Part shown: positions 27,376 through 36,648 of the stretch, one piece after another | How positions within the stretch are numbered: position 1 is the stretch's first letter | How the letters are laid out: every line of letters starts with the position of its first letter | Source: Beijerinckia indica subsp. indica ATCC 9039 | GTDB taxonomy: Bacteria > Pseudomonadota > Alphaproteobacteria > Rhizobiales > Beijerinckiaceae | DNA length: 64,000 nt | Direction: 5' to 3' | Assembly (NCBI RefSeq): GCF_000019845.1 | Contig: NC_010581.1 | Location: forward strand, 558,001-622,000 | Program-made: the position numbers and the translations under genes | The notes under the pieces: generated by a model | The model's database searches: none | What the model was told of the DNA's origin: nothing | What the model saw: the letters and a program-made list of their open reading frames with translations, nothing else

Positions 27376-27746
27376 ATCTTCTCCGCGGCAGCATAGACGC
27401 GCAGGCGGTGTCCATCGGGATCGAGCGCGACGAAGCTGCGTCCAAAATCGAGATCGGTCGGCGGGAAGGCGATTGTCGCGCCCTTGGCCAGCCAATTGGC
27501 ATGGGTGTTGTCGATTTCCTCCGCACCTTTCACTTTAAAGCCGATTTCGCTGCCGCCACCCCCCGCGACCGGGGCTGGTTGCACATCCGCCTTGCCCCAC
27601 AGCCCCAGTGCCAGTCCCGATGGCAGGATGAAGAGCGCGAAGGTTTGACTCGCCTCGACTGGCTCTATGCCGAACAGTTCGGCATAGAAGCGCGCACTTG
27701 CCGGTGCGTCCGCGACATAGAGGAGAAGAATATTGGTGTCGTTCAT
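27372..27746 (-). CDS. VOC family protein (glyoxalase/bleomycin-resistance fold)
   Basis: A 124-residue two-module beta-alpha-beta protein with [20 protein letters not shown] at the N-terminus and [15 protein letters not shown] at the C-terminus (DPDGH being typical). It resembles PhnB/DUF-type VOC proteins of unknown substrate. It is coupled to the EVE gene by a 4-nt overlap. Confidence 0.85.
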   Translation of the reverse strand: MNDTNILLLYVADAPASARFYAELFGIEPVEASQTFALFILPSGLALGLWGKADVQPAPVAGGGGSEIGFKVKGAEEIDNTHANWLAKGATIAFPPTDLDFGRSFVALDPDGHRLRVYAAAEKM

Positions 27747-27822
27747 ATGATGCTCCGATCCAGGAGTGGATAGAGCGGATGCTACACAGGCATGCTGTCA
27801 GTTTTCGGCAGCAGGATACGGA

Positions 27823-28518
27823 TCAGTCCAATCCTTTCGTTATTCCCTCCGTCTCACGCCATTCCTTCAACAGAGCTTGCCGCCGCTTAGGATAACGTGC
27901 CTCGACCGGTGTAACGGAGACGATCCGGTCGGTTCGAAAATGGCGGAAGCCTCGACGTAATTCGCACCACCCGAGCAGTACGCGTACAGAATCAAAGAAG
28001 GCGAGCGCGAACGGCCACACGATGCGCTCCGACGCCGCGCCGGTGCCGTCGCGATAGGCGAGCACCAACTTGCGTTCGGTGCGAATCGCCTTGCGTAGCA
28101 ATGCCAGATTGACGTTATCGGTAGGGATACATGCGCCGGGGCCGACCAGCAGCGCCGATGCATCGAGGTCATCGCGAAGGTCGGCTGGCAACACCTCGGC
28201 GATCCGCGTTAGCGCGCTTCGCGCGGCCTCGCGCAGCCGGTCATCTGCTCGATCGGCCACCCAACGTGAACCGAGTACCAGCGCCTCGATCTCCTCCGAC
28301 GTGAACATCAGTGGCGGCAGCAGGAAGCCCGGCTTCAGGATATAGCCGATGCCAGGCTCGCCCTCGATCCCGGCCCCCAGTGCCTGCAGGCTGGCGATAT
28401 CCCGATAGAGCGTGCGGATGCTGACGCCGATCTCATCGGCCAGCACCTTCCCGCTGACAGGTCGGCGATACCCGCGCAAGGCGTGCAGAAGATCGAAAAG
28501 CCGTTCAGAGCGTGACAT
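27823..28518 (-). CDS. YafY-type transcriptional regulator (HTH + WYL domain)
   Basis: A 231-residue DNA-binding protein. The N-terminal winged HTH has RSERLFDLLHALRGYRRPVS and IGVSIRTLYRDIASL. The WYL ligand-sensing part follows (LVLAYRDGTGAASERIVWPF, with the core residues present as RVLLGWCELRRGFRHFR). It is upstream of and on the same strand as the VOC and EVE genes, so it may regulate that pair. Confidence 0.88.
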   Translation of the reverse strand: MSRSERLFDLLHALRGYRRPVSGKVLADEIGVSIRTLYRDIASLQALGAGIEGEPGIGYILKPGFLLPPLMFTSEEIEALVLGSRWVADRADDRLREAARSALTRIAEVLPADLRDDLDASALLVGPGACIPTDNVNLALLRKAIRTERKLVLAYRDGTGAASERIVWPFALAFFDSVRVLLGWCELRRGFRHFRTDRIVSVTPVEARYPKRRQALLKEWRETEGITKGLD

Positions 28519-28704
28519 GTGGCATTCGTATAGACAGGCCTTGCTGCCAGATAGTGGCAGTGGCAGCTACCACACCCTGCACGATGCGTCACGCAGCCCC
28601 TTAAACCAAATAAGAAACATGCGGACTTGAGGGATGCTATAGGAAGGGCACGAATGGTGCCGTTTTTTCGACACTCCATGCAGATGCAGACACAGGTGAC
28701 GGGA

Positions 28705-29631
28705 ATGACCTTGGACGCCAATCCAAATGCCGCGCAGATCGAATTTTGGAATGGGTTGGCGGGAGAGAAATGGAGCCTTTATCAGGCCCTGCTTGATGCG
28801 GCCTTTGCGCCTTTGACACAGGCTTTGATCGAAGCTGCTCATCTTTCGGGCGATGAAACAATTTATGAAATTGGCTGCGGTTGCGGTGATCTTTCTTTGG
28901 CGCTCGCCGCCAAACTGCGGGCCCAGGGCAAAGTCATCGCGCTCGATATTTCAAAGCCCATGCTCGCTCGCGCCGTTGAGCGGACCCAGGAGGCGGGCGC
29001 CACGGAAGCCCAAAAGCTCCAATTCATTGCCGCCGATGCCATGACTTATCGGTTTGAGCCCCTTGCCGATCTCGTGACGTCACGCTTTGGCGTGATGTTT
29101 TTCGCCGATCCGCTGGCCGCGTTTAAAAACATTCGGCTTGGCCTTAAGCCGCAAGGACGGCTGGCTATACTCTGCTGGTGCCCTCTTGAGGAAAACCCCT
29201 GGGTCAAACAGCTTTACGATTCCGTTATTGATCTCGCACCCCCTTTGCCCGCAGATCTTGCGGCGAAATGCGCGATGCCCTCTCCGGATGTTCCGGGTCC
29301 TTACGCCTTCTCTGATCCCAAGCTTGTCTGCGACCTGCTGACCAAGGCTGGTTTCACCCATGTCAGAGCAACCCGCGTTGCGGAATTGCTGCCGCTTGGA
29401 GAAGCTCCAGCGCAAGCGGAGGATCCAATTCAAGCAGCCGTTGAAGCGGCCTTGCCTCTCGTTGTGAATACCGGACCTGTCGCAGCCTTGATGCGGGAGG
29501 CCGATGCCCAGCTTCGAGCCGAGATTAAAGCTCGGTTGCGCTCAACCCTTGCAACTTGTGTGAGTGCGGGAAAGATCGAGCTCGGCGGTGCCTGCTGGCT
29601 CTATGAGGCCGATAATGCGAAGCAGGCATAA
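28705..29631 (+). CDS. Class I SAM-dependent methyltransferase
   Basis: A 308-residue enzyme with the SAM motif IYEIGCGCGDLSLALAAKL (about residues 53-71), acidic ALDIS, and FIAADAMTY, followed by a C-terminal lid region. Similar proteins are annotated as UbiE/Methyltransf_25 type of unknown substrate. ATG 28705 has GGTGACGGG upstream; two other in-frame ATGs lie up to 26 codons before it. It is a single gene with a large hairpin immediately after the stop. Confidence 0.8.
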   Translation: MTLDANPNAAQIEFWNGLAGEKWSLYQALLDAAFAPLTQALIEAAHLSGDETIYEIGCGCGDLSLALAAKLRAQGKVIALDISKPMLARAVERTQEAGATEAQKLQFIAADAMTYRFEPLADLVTSRFGVMFFADPLAAFKNIRLGLKPQGRLAILCWCPLEENPWVKQLYDSVIDLAPPLPADLAAKCAMPSPDVPGPYAFSDPKLVCDLLTKAGFTHVRATRVAELLPLGEAPAQAEDPIQAAVEAALPLVVNTGPVAALMREADAQLRAEIKARLRSTLATCVSAGKIELGGACWLYEADNAKQA

Positions 29632-29637
29632 GAGCCT

Positions 29638-29716
29638 CCGCCCTAAATCCTGGCGCAGGCTCGATGGCCAAAGCCCTCTGCCAGAGCCTGTCGCCAGGAT
29701 ATTCCTTCAAGGGCGG
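29638..29716. repeat. Long multi-segment inverted repeat (hairpin)
   Basis: Three nested arm pairs: CCGCCCT (29638-29644) with AGGGCGG (29710-29716), ATCCTGGCG (29647-29655) with CGCCAGGAT (29692-29700), CAGGCTC (29656-29662) with GAGCCTG (29684-29690). It lies seven bases after the methyltransferase stop and has no T-tract. It could be an RNA element, a processing hairpin or a small palindromic insertion. Confidence 0.6.
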
Positions 29717-29896
29717 TCTTAAACATCGCCGTTTGAAGCAAAGCCCCGTCAGCAAAATGCAATCATAACTCTTATTTTTTCTGGCAATTCGGGTGGGCAC
29801 ATATGGCACGCCAAAAAATAAACTATAATAAAATCAATACTATAATTTGTATTCTGTTTGCCAGCGGGCATACATGCGGGGCTTTTCTTGATGTCA

Positions 29897-30427
29897 TTAC
29901 TTAACCGGCAGCATCAAATGTTCATAAGGGGTACCGGGCCACATCACATAAGGCTTATTCGGATCGGCTTTGGGATCACGCGGATAGGCCTGCATCATGT
30001 CCTTTGCTGCCGCCCCGACGATCATGACGTGGGGACCGGTCGTGATCCAATAATTATCGGCTGTCTTGCCTGTGGCGAAGGGGTCGGTATTGCTGGCGCC
30101 TTCATCGCCATGAAGCATGTAGATGAAACCGATTTTTTGGGGCGCTGGCCCTTTGGCCATCAGGGCCTTTAACCATTCCATGCCGGCTTCATCGGCACAG
30201 GTCGGCGCCTTCATGACCTCCAAGCAGGTCCACCCGTTGGTCCCTTCCCGGACGGGTTTCATGTCTCCATCCAAGATCGTCGCATTCTTGACGACCGCCG
30301 GAGGGGCGCCGGTATTCAATCTTTGTATGAGCTCCGCATTGTTCGTCTTGGCGTGTTCCGCATAGGTCGCGGAATTGATCGCCAGAAGAGTTGAACCGGC
30401 GGCTAGACAGGCAAGCATGATTTTCAT
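29897..30427 (-). CDS. Secreted protein of unknown function
   Basis: A 176-residue exported protein: signal MKIMLACLAAGSTLLAINSA with cleavage near TYAEH, then AELIQRLNTGAPPAVVKNAT, GTNGWTCLEVMKAPTCADEA, KIGFIYMLHGDEGASNTDPF and PHVMIVGAAAKDM, ending PYVMWPGTPYEHLMLPV. Proteins of this pattern occur in many soil proteobacteria without known function. The conserved Cys pair and the ASNTDP and YVMWPGTPY segments look like functional sites. The start ATG 30427 has an excellent GGGAGGAAC ribosome site. The spacer at 29717-29896 is AT-rich and gene-free. Confidence 0.8.
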   Translation of the reverse strand: MKIMLACLAAGSTLLAINSATYAEHAKTNNAELIQRLNTGAPPAVVKNATILDGDMKPVREGTNGWTCLEVMKAPTCADEAGMEWLKALMAKGPAPQKIGFIYMLHGDEGASNTDPFATGKTADNYWITTGPHVMIVGAAAKDMMQAYPRDPKADPNKPYVMWPGTPYEHLMLPVK

Positions 30428-30663
30428 TCTGTTCCTCCCTCGAATAGCTCGAATATTATCATTCGACCCGTATCGGTTTGGCGGGCAAACCGTGGCACCA
30501 ATAGAAGTCGTGTCATGGAACGGCGGGGGAACAGTGAAAAGCGCGATCGGTTCCTGTAAAAGCGATGAACAGTTCAATTGTGAATGAATGCATCGGACGT
30601 TCGATTTGAATCGTGCCCGATGCTGAAGAATGTTGAAAGGGTGATCCGCTCTTGAGTCCGGGC

Positions 30664-31626
30664 TTACCGAGGCGCCAGGGCTTCCATCAAGGCTTCGTCC
30701 GCATCGAGACTGGCATTGGGTGTCGTGAGCAGAACATTGCCGGAGAAAATCGAATTGGCGCCGGCGACCATGCACAGAATCTGCGCCTCGCGGCTCAGCG
30801 AAGAACGTCCGGCCGATAGCCTGATCCGGGAGTCTGGCATGACCAGCCGCGCCGTGGCGATCATGCGCACGATTTCAAGCGGATCGAGTTTTTGCCGGTC
30901 GCCGAGGGGTGTCCCGGCCACGGGAACCAGGGCATTGATCGGTACGCTTTCCGGATGGGGATCGAAACCGGCGAGAATGGCAAGAAGCGCGACGCGGTCC
31001 TCGACCGTCTCGCCCATGCCGATAATGCCTCCGCAACAGAGGGCAATGCCTTCGCCCCGGACCGCCTCGAGCGTGGCAAGCCGCTCGTCATAAGTATGGG
31101 TGGTGACGATCTGGGGATAGAATTCAGGGCTGGTGTCCAGATTGTGGTTATAAGCGGTGAGGCCAGCCTGTTTCAGCCGTTGCGCTTGGGACTGGTTCAG
31201 CATCCCCAAGGTCACGCAAGCTTCCATGCCGAGCGCGCGGACGCCCTCGACCATTTCCAAGACCGCGTCGAACGCCGCGCCATCACGCACCTGCCGCCAG
31301 GCCGCGCCCATGCAGAAACGATCGGCGCCATTGTCGCGCGCTTGCGCTGCGACAGCGAGCACGTCGCTGGGCGACATCATCTCGACCCGATCGAGATGCA
31401 CTTCATCGCGCCGGGCGGACTGGGAACAATAGCCACAATCCTCAGAACAGCCGCCGGTCTTGATGCTGAGCAGGCTCGCTTTCTGCAGATCGTTGGGATC
31501 ATGATAGAGCGCATGGATCTGGCTCGCCCGGGCGATCAATTCGAGCAAGGGAAGATCATAAAGGGCCTTGATCTCGTGCCGGCTCCAATCATGCCGGACC
31601 GGACTGACGACAAAGGGTGCGTTCAT
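30664..31626 (-). CDS. bioB: Biotin synthase
   Basis: A 320-residue radical-SAM enzyme that inserts sulfur into dethiobiotin. The radical-SAM cluster motif [11 protein letters not shown] is near residues 55-65; further [2Fe-2S] ligands are in [16 protein letters not shown], and [11 protein letters not shown]; and Arg in [10 protein letters not shown] is near the C-terminus. ATG 31626 was taken; a TTG five codons upstream is possible. No other bio genes are nearby. Confidence 0.95.
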   Translation of the reverse strand: MNAPFVVSPVRHDWSRHEIKALYDLPLLELIARASQIHALYHDPNDLQKASLLSIKTGGCSEDCGYCSQSARRDEVHLDRVEMMSPSDVLAVAAQARDNGADRFCMGAAWRQVRDGAAFDAVLEMVEGVRALGMEACVTLGMLNQSQAQRLKQAGLTAYNHNLDTSPEFYPQIVTTHTYDERLATLEAVRGEGIALCCGGIIGMGETVEDRVALLAILAGFDPHPESVPINALVPVAGTPLGDRQKLDPLEIVRMIATARLVMPDSRIRLSAGRSSLSREAQILCMVAGANSIFSGNVLLTTPNASLDADEALMEALAPR

Positions 31627-31746
31627 AAAAGCCTCGGGCAATGCGACGGGGGCAAAGGAGAATGGTCTAAGACAAATCGGAGCCCCAATCCGTCAAGATG
31701 GGGTGGGGTCATCCGCAGGGATAGAGCAGGCAACGGGGCGCCGCAA

Positions 31747-33117
31747 TTAGCCGCGAGGTTGAGGTAGGGCCGCCGTGGACGGACGCGGTTTCGGGTCGGA
31801 TTTCAATAATTTCTTTATCGCGCTCGACGTGATGATCTCGCCGGTCTTGACGAAAGCCTCGTGGTTTTTCTCGATATCGTCGAGATCGTAAAGGTAATTG
31901 ACCATCAGCCCCGCGCCCTCGCTCAGGCTTCTCGGGGAACGGTCGCCGAGCCAGCGAATTTGCTCGAGCCTTGCCCCGTTGCCAAGATGAAAACGGGCGA
32001 CCGGATCGCGTGGACGGCCATCAGGGCGCTTGATCTTGAGAAAATAATAGGCCGCCAGGGGTTCAATGACCTTTTGGAGCTGTTCGGCTTCTTCCGGCTT
32101 CTCCGTCCAATTCGGTTCCTTGAGGCTCGGCAGAATGGCGCGCTGTTCCTCTGTGAGGGGCAGGTTTTCGGCCGTTTGCAGCCATTGCATGAAGCCGGGA
32201 ACAGGCGAGAGCGTCACGAATGTGGTGAGATTCGGCAATTCCCGGCGAAGCTCCTCGACCACCTGCTTGATGAGAAAATTGCCGAAACTAATGCCAGCAA
32301 GACCCCTTTGGCAGGTCGAAATGGAATAAAAGACGGCGGTGCGCGCCTTTTCGAGCGGAACCACAGTCCGATCCTCCGCCAGCAACGGGCCGATGGCGGC
32401 GGGCATTTTCTCCGTCAAGGCGACTTCGACGAAAATCAAGGGCTCGTCGATCAAAGCTGGATGGAAAAAGCCATAGCAGCGCCGGTCCAGTGAATCGATG
32501 CGGCGGCGCAAATCCGCCCAATCATGGATCGCATGGACGGCCTCGTAGCGGATGATTTTCTCGAGCACGATAGCGGGGGTCGACCAGTCGATCCGGTGCA
32601 ACACCAAAAAGCCGCGATTGAACCAAACGGCGAGCAGATGCGCGAGATCGCGATCGACGGGCGTGAGATGTTTGTTCTGGGGCAGGAGAGTGATGAGATC
32701 CGCCCGCATGCCGACCAGGGCATGCGTGCCGCCAGGGGCGCGATTGAGGCGCCGGAACAGCTCCTGCCGCACGGATTCTGAATAATAATGCAGGTCTCCG
32801 GCATCGGCGTGCTGCGGATCCGCGAGCCATGCCTTGGCGGCTTTGGTCAACCGTTCTCGGTTGGGGCCGAATTTCTCAGCGAAAGCAGTGAATAAGGCGA
32901 TTCGTTCCGCCTCGTCGAGGCTGAGATAGCGTTCAAGGATTTCGGCGGCCTGGGCAAGACCGGAGGCCTCGCCCCGTTCAGACAGCAAGGCTTCACAGAG
33001 TTCGATCAGGCTTTTGGCATTGTGTTCGGGGTCGATCGCAGTCAGGCGACGGGCAAGAAGATCGCGGCCCCGCTCCGTGATGGACGCGACCAGATCGAAA
33101 AACGAAGTGCTGTTCAT
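31747..33117 (-). CDS. Malonyl-CoA decarboxylase
   Basis: A 456-residue enzyme converting malonyl-CoA to acetyl-CoA and CO2. The N-terminal helical domain (to about residue 150) is followed by the catalytic GNAT-like domain with VFYSISTCQRGLAGISFGNF and FVTLSPVPGFMQWL, and a C-terminal block with FHLGNGARLEQIRWLGD. Length and motifs match the MatA/MLYCD family. No matB or matC is adjacent. Confidence 0.92.
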   Translation of the reverse strand: MNSTSFFDLVASITERGRDLLARRLTAIDPEHNAKSLIELCEALLSERGEASGLAQAAEILERYLSLDEAERIALFTAFAEKFGPNRERLTKAAKAWLADPQHADAGDLHYYSESVRQELFRRLNRAPGGTHALVGMRADLITLLPQNKHLTPVDRDLAHLLAVWFNRGFLVLHRIDWSTPAIVLEKIIRYEAVHAIHDWADLRRRIDSLDRRCYGFFHPALIDEPLIFVEVALTEKMPAAIGPLLAEDRTVVPLEKARTAVFYSISTCQRGLAGISFGNFLIKQVVEELRRELPNLTTFVTLSPVPGFMQWLQTAENLPLTEEQRAILPSLKEPNWTEKPEEAEQLQKVIEPLAAYYFLKIKRPDGRPRDPVARFHLGNGARLEQIRWLGDRSPRSLSEGAGLMVNYLYDLDDIEKNHEAFVKTGEIITSSAIKKLLKSDPKPRPSTAALPQPRG

Positions 33118-33364
33118 CCTTGCGCCTTTATATCACGTTTGACTTTGCCGTGGTTTCTCCGTCCAGGCAAGTCTCCCCTCCGCTTGCGAGAAGCTTGCGT
33201 CCCCTCAGGGGGATGATTCGTGCTCAATCGCTTACTGAAACAAAAGGAGAATTCGAATGCGGCGTCAATCTGACACTAAAATCAGTGGAAGCATTGTTGT
33301 CCGGTCTCTATAAGCTTCTTCATTGGCCTTGTTCAGGTTTGGCTGGGATCATTCGCCCGTTATA

Positions 33365-33390
33365 CCAAAGGTCGTAAAGAACGACCTTGG
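33365..33390 (+). terminator. Terminator-like hairpin without an upstream gene
   Basis: CCAAAGGTCGT (33365-33375) pairs with ACGACCTTGG (33381-33390), followed by TTCCTTTCTT. No plus-strand gene ends here, so it may end an unannotated small RNA or a leader transcript of terC. Confidence 0.45.
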
Positions 33391-33400
33391 TTCCTTTCTT

Positions 33401-33435
33401 GAATTTTCGCTTTTTCAAAGCGATAGCGAAAACTC
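33401..33435. repeat. Palindrome related to the one before panD
   Basis: GAATTTTCGCT (33401-33411) and AGCGAAAACTC (33425-33435) form an 11-bp stem with one mismatch. The left arm matches that at 9928-9937. Confidence 0.55.
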
Positions 33436-33443
33436 AAGAGCGG

Positions 33444-33472
33444 TCCAACGGTCATTTATTATGACCGTTGGA
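33444..33472. repeat. Palindrome of the AACGGTCAT family, copy 1
   Basis: TCCAACGGTCAT (33444-33455) and ATGACCGTTGGA (33461-33472) form perfect 12-bp arms with a 5-base loop. The same core recurs at 41491-41523. Confidence 0.75.
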
Positions 33473-33530
33473 TTACATGGGGCTTTAACGCCCGCTCGTC
33501 GTTCCGTCCCCTGCGAGACGTTCACCCTCC

Positions 33531-34310
33531 ATGCTCCCGCTCACTCTATCCTCTTTCGATCTTACGAGTTTCATAGAGACCCTCGATGGTCTCCGCGGCC
33601 TGGCGCTTGACCCTGCAAGCTGGATCGCCGTCATCACCTTGATCGCCATGGAAATCGTCCTGGGGATCGATAATCTGGTTTTTGTTGCTTTATTATCCGG
33701 CCGCTTGCCGCCGCCCCAAAGCGGGCGGGCGCGGCGCATCGGCATCGCGCTTTCGCTCGTCATGCGCATTTTGCTGCTGAGCATGGCAGCGTTTATCGTC
33801 CATCTCGTCGATCCGGTCCTTACTCTTGCCGGCAAAACCTTTTCCTGGCGGGATCTGATCCTGCTCGCCGGAGGGCTCTTCCTCGTCTACAAGGCGACGA
33901 AGGAGATCCGTGATACGGTCGATCCCGAGGACGCGCCGGCAGAGCTTATGCGCAAGCAAAGTTTCGGCATGGTGGTCTTGCAGATCATTCTGCTCGACAT
34001 CGTCTTCTCGATTGACAGTATCATTACCGCTGTCGGCATGACCGAACATGTGCCGATCATGATCATCGCCGTCATCATCGCCGTGCTGGCCATGTTGCTG
34101 GCCGCCGATCCGCTCGCCAATTTCATTCATCGCAATCCTTCGATCGTCATTCTGGCGCTGGGTTTTCTTCTGCTGATCGGCACAACCCTGATCGCCGATG
34201 GGTTTGGTTTTCATTTCCCCAGGGGCTATGTTTATGCGGCCATGGGTTTTGCGGCTCTGATCGAGGGCTTGAACATGATTGCGCGCCGGCGCAGAAAGCC
34301 GCAGGCATGA
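33531..34310 (+). CDS. TerC family integral membrane protein
   Basis: A 259-residue protein with about seven transmembrane helices. The family motif [20 protein letters not shown] (about residues 40-59) and its counterpart [20 protein letters not shown] (about 158-177), with membrane Asp residues, are characteristic. TerC proteins export manganese or aid metalation of secreted proteins, and some are linked to tellurium resistance. It is preceded by a palindrome-rich leader and followed by priA. Confidence 0.9.
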   Translation: MLPLTLSSFDLTSFIETLDGLRGLALDPASWIAVITLIAMEIVLGIDNLVFVALLSGRLPPPQSGRARRIGIALSLVMRILLLSMAAFIVHLVDPVLTLAGKTFSWRDLILLAGGLFLVYKATKEIRDTVDPEDAPAELMRKQSFGMVVLQIILLDIVFSIDSIITAVGMTEHVPIMIIAVIIAVLAMLLAADPLANFIHRNPSIVILALGFLLLIGTTLIADGFGFHFPRGYVYAAMGFAALIEGLNMIARRRRKPQA

Positions 34311-34379
34311 TGTGTTTTGCACGGCCATGCGGGCCGCAGGTGGATAGCGTCGCTCGGCAATGACAGGGCCTTCGAACGC

Positions 34380-36590
34380 ATGAATCGTCTGATCGCTGAT
34401 GTGTTGATTCCGGTCGCGGTCGATATTGCTTATTCCTATGCGGTCCCCGAGCATCTCGGCGTCGCGCCGGGCGATTTCGTCGTCGTGCCGCTCGGCAGGC
34501 GCCAGGCCGAGGGGATCGTCTGGGACTTGCGCCGGGGCGCCGCCGACAACCTCAAATTGATTCAGGCACGCCTTGATCTGCCGCCTCTGGCAGAGGATCT
34601 GCGCCGCTTCATCGACTGGGTGGCGCGCTGGACCTTGAGCCCACGCGGCATGGTGTTGCGCATGGCGATCCGCACGCCCTTGCAGGCGCCGCCGGAGCCG
34701 CCGCGCCTCGGAGTCATGCGGGCGGGCGTTTTGCCGGCCCGTATGACACCGGCCCGTCACCGTGTTCTCGAGGCTCTTGGGGATGGACTCGTTCTCGCCC
34801 GAAAGGAACTGGCTAAGAAGGCGGCCTGTTCCCCCAATGTCATCGATGGTCTGATCGATGAGGGGACCCTGGCGACGACGGTTTTGGTGGACGAACCGGA
34901 TAGCGTCCGCGAGGGGATTTCCCATGGTCCCACTCTGGAACCGGACCAGGCGGCCGCAGCGGTGGAACTCACCAATCAGGTGCGGCGGCAGACTTTCACT
35001 GTCACCCTGCTTGAAGGCGTGACCGGTTCCGGCAAGACGGAAGTTTATTTCGAGGCCGTCGCCTCGGCCCTCGAAACCGGCGGGCACGCTTTGATCCTCC
35101 TGCCCGAAATCGCGCTCACAGCGCAATTTCTCGATCGTTTTACAACGCGCTTCGGCGAGCGCCCTGGAGAGTGGCATTCCGCCGTTGGTCCGCGTCGCCG
35201 GGCCCGAACCTGGCGGGCCGTGGCCGAGGGGCGGATCAAGGTCGTGGTGGGTGCCCGTTCAGCCTTGTTTCTCCCCTTCAGGGATTTGCGTCTGATTGTC
35301 GTGGATGAGGAACATGATAGCGCCTATAAACAGGAAGATGGCGTCCCCTATCATGCCCGCGATATGGCCGTGGTGCGGGGCCAGCTTTCCAAGTCCGCGG
35401 TGATCCTGGCCTCGGCGACGCCTTCGATCGAGACGCGGGTCAATGCGGAGCAGGGCCGCTATGGGCATCTGCGGCTGCATGCACGCCATGGTGGCCGTGT
35501 TCTGCCTGCTCTTTCCGCCATCGATCTGCGCAAAGCCGGTCCGTCGCCGGGCAAATGGATTTCCCCGCGCCTTGCGCAGGCGATGACTGAAACCCTTGCG
35601 CGAGGCGAGCAGAGTCTGCTTTTTCTCAATCGGCGTGGCTATGCGCCGCTGACGCTTTGCCGGCTCTGCGGCCATCGTTTCCAATGTCCCCATTGCACGG
35701 CATGGCTCGTCGAACATCGGTTCCGCAAGGCGCTCGTTTGTCATCATTGTGGCCATATTGAACCCGTGCCGGAGGCTTGTCCGGCCTGCGGCGGTCTGCA
35801 TCATTTGACCGCCTGCGGTCCCGGAATTGAAAGAGTGGCCGAGGAAGCCGCCGAGCTTTTTCCCAATGCCCGAACCCTTGTTCTCTCCTCGGATCTGCCC
35901 GGCGGCACGGCGCGTATGCGGGACGAACTCGAAGCTGTCGCGCAAGGTGCTTGCGATATTGTCATTGGCACGCAATTGGTGGCCAAGGGACATAATTTTC
36001 CGCTTCTGTCGCTCGTCGGTGTCGTGGATGCGGATATCAGTCTTGCCAATGGCGATCCGCGCGCTTCCGAGCGGACGTTTCAGATCTTGCGCCAGGTCAC
36101 CGGGCGCGCCGGCCGTTTCGAGACGCAGGGCCAAGCCCTGATCCAGACCTGGCAGCCGGAGCATCCGGTCATCGCGGCTCTGCTCTCAGGCGATGCCGAG
36201 CGGTTCTATGCCGAGGAAACAGAGCAACGCCGGCGTGGCGGCTTGCCGCCCTTTCGTCGGCTGGCCGCTTTGATCATCTCGGCCAAGGAGGCCGCCGTCG
36301 CCGAACGTCACGCCCGCGCTTTGGTCCAGGCGGCTCATGCGATGCCACCCAACCCCGCCTATCTGTTGGCACGAGGGGCGCCGGGACCGGACGCCGACGG
36401 CATCGTCCTATTGGGACCGGCGCCGGCGCCGATCACGGTCATTCGTGCCCGTCATCGCTTCCGCCTGTTGATCAAGGCGCCGCGTGGCGCCGATCTGCAG
36501 GGGTTTATCCGCGCGGTCCTCGCCGCCGCTCCGCCGCCGCGCGGTGATCTCCGTGTCAGTGTCGATATCGATCCGCAAAGCTTTCTCTGA
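34380..36590 (+). CDS. priA: Primosomal protein N' (replication restart helicase)
   Basis: A 736-residue 3'-5' DNA helicase that reloads the replisome at stalled forks. The N-terminal DNA-binding domain (LIPVAVDIAYSYAVPEHLGV) is followed by the helicase core with Walker A LLEGVTGSGKTEVYFEA, Walker B IVVDEEHDSAYKQEDG, and ATPSIETR. The Zn-binding cysteines are in CRLCGHRFQCPHC, CHHCGHIEPVPEACPACGG. Motif VI-like QVTGRAGR is seen. ATG 34380 gives the usual N-terminus MNRLIADVLIPV; the longer frame from 34317 is not conserved. Confidence 0.95.
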   Translation: MNRLIADVLIPVAVDIAYSYAVPEHLGVAPGDFVVVPLGRRQAEGIVWDLRRGAADNLKLIQARLDLPPLAEDLRRFIDWVARWTLSPRGMVLRMAIRTPLQAPPEPPRLGVMRAGVLPARMTPARHRVLEALGDGLVLARKELAKKAACSPNVIDGLIDEGTLATTVLVDEPDSVREGISHGPTLEPDQAAAAVELTNQVRRQTFTVTLLEGVTGSGKTEVYFEAVASALETGGHALILLPEIALTAQFLDRFTTRFGERPGEWHSAVGPRRRARTWRAVAEGRIKVVVGARSALFLPFRDLRLIVVDEEHDSAYKQEDGVPYHARDMAVVRGQLSKSAVILASATPSIETRVNAEQGRYGHLRLHARHGGRVLPALSAIDLRKAGPSPGKWISPRLAQAMTETLARGEQSLLFLNRRGYAPLTLCRLCGHRFQCPHCTAWLVEHRFRKALVCHHCGHIEPVPEACPACGGLHHLTACGPGIERVAEEAAELFPNARTLVLSSDLPGGTARMRDELEAVAQGACDIVIGTQLVAKGHNFPLLSLVGVVDADISLANGDPRASERTFQILRQVTGRAGRFETQGQALIQTWQPEHPVIAALLSGDAERFYAEETEQRRRGGLPPFRRLAALIISAKEAAVAERHARALVQAAHAMPPNPAYLLARGAPGPDADGIVLLGPAPAPITVIRARHRFRLLIKAPRGADLQGFIRAVLAAAPPPRGDLRVSVDIDPQSFL

Positions 36591-36648
36591 CTTTGTTGGA
36601 TCGGCCAGTTCCTTGCATCCGCAAGCCTGAACCTAGTGAGGCGGCGGC

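Larger units (their letters stand above)
33118..33530. other. Intergenic region with three stacked palindromes
   Basis: A 413-bp region between the divergent malonyl-CoA decarboxylase and terC genes. It holds three separate palindromes (33365-33390, 33401-33435, 33444-33472). I do not see a yybP-ykoY manganese riboswitch, which often precedes terC. Open frames on the plus strand here have no protein character. Confidence 0.5.

Noticed and set aside
33118..33530. yybP-ykoY manganese riboswitch before terC
   Set aside because: I looked for the conserved GGGGAG and matching downstream elements and could not place them convincingly; only palindromes are seen.
33693..35177. 494-codon minus-strand frame across terC and priA
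   Set aside because: It spans two clear genes on the other strand and is full of charged low-complexity sequence.
35259..36164. 301-codon minus-strand frame within priA
   Set aside because: The plus strand encodes helicase motifs and the zinc-binding region here.
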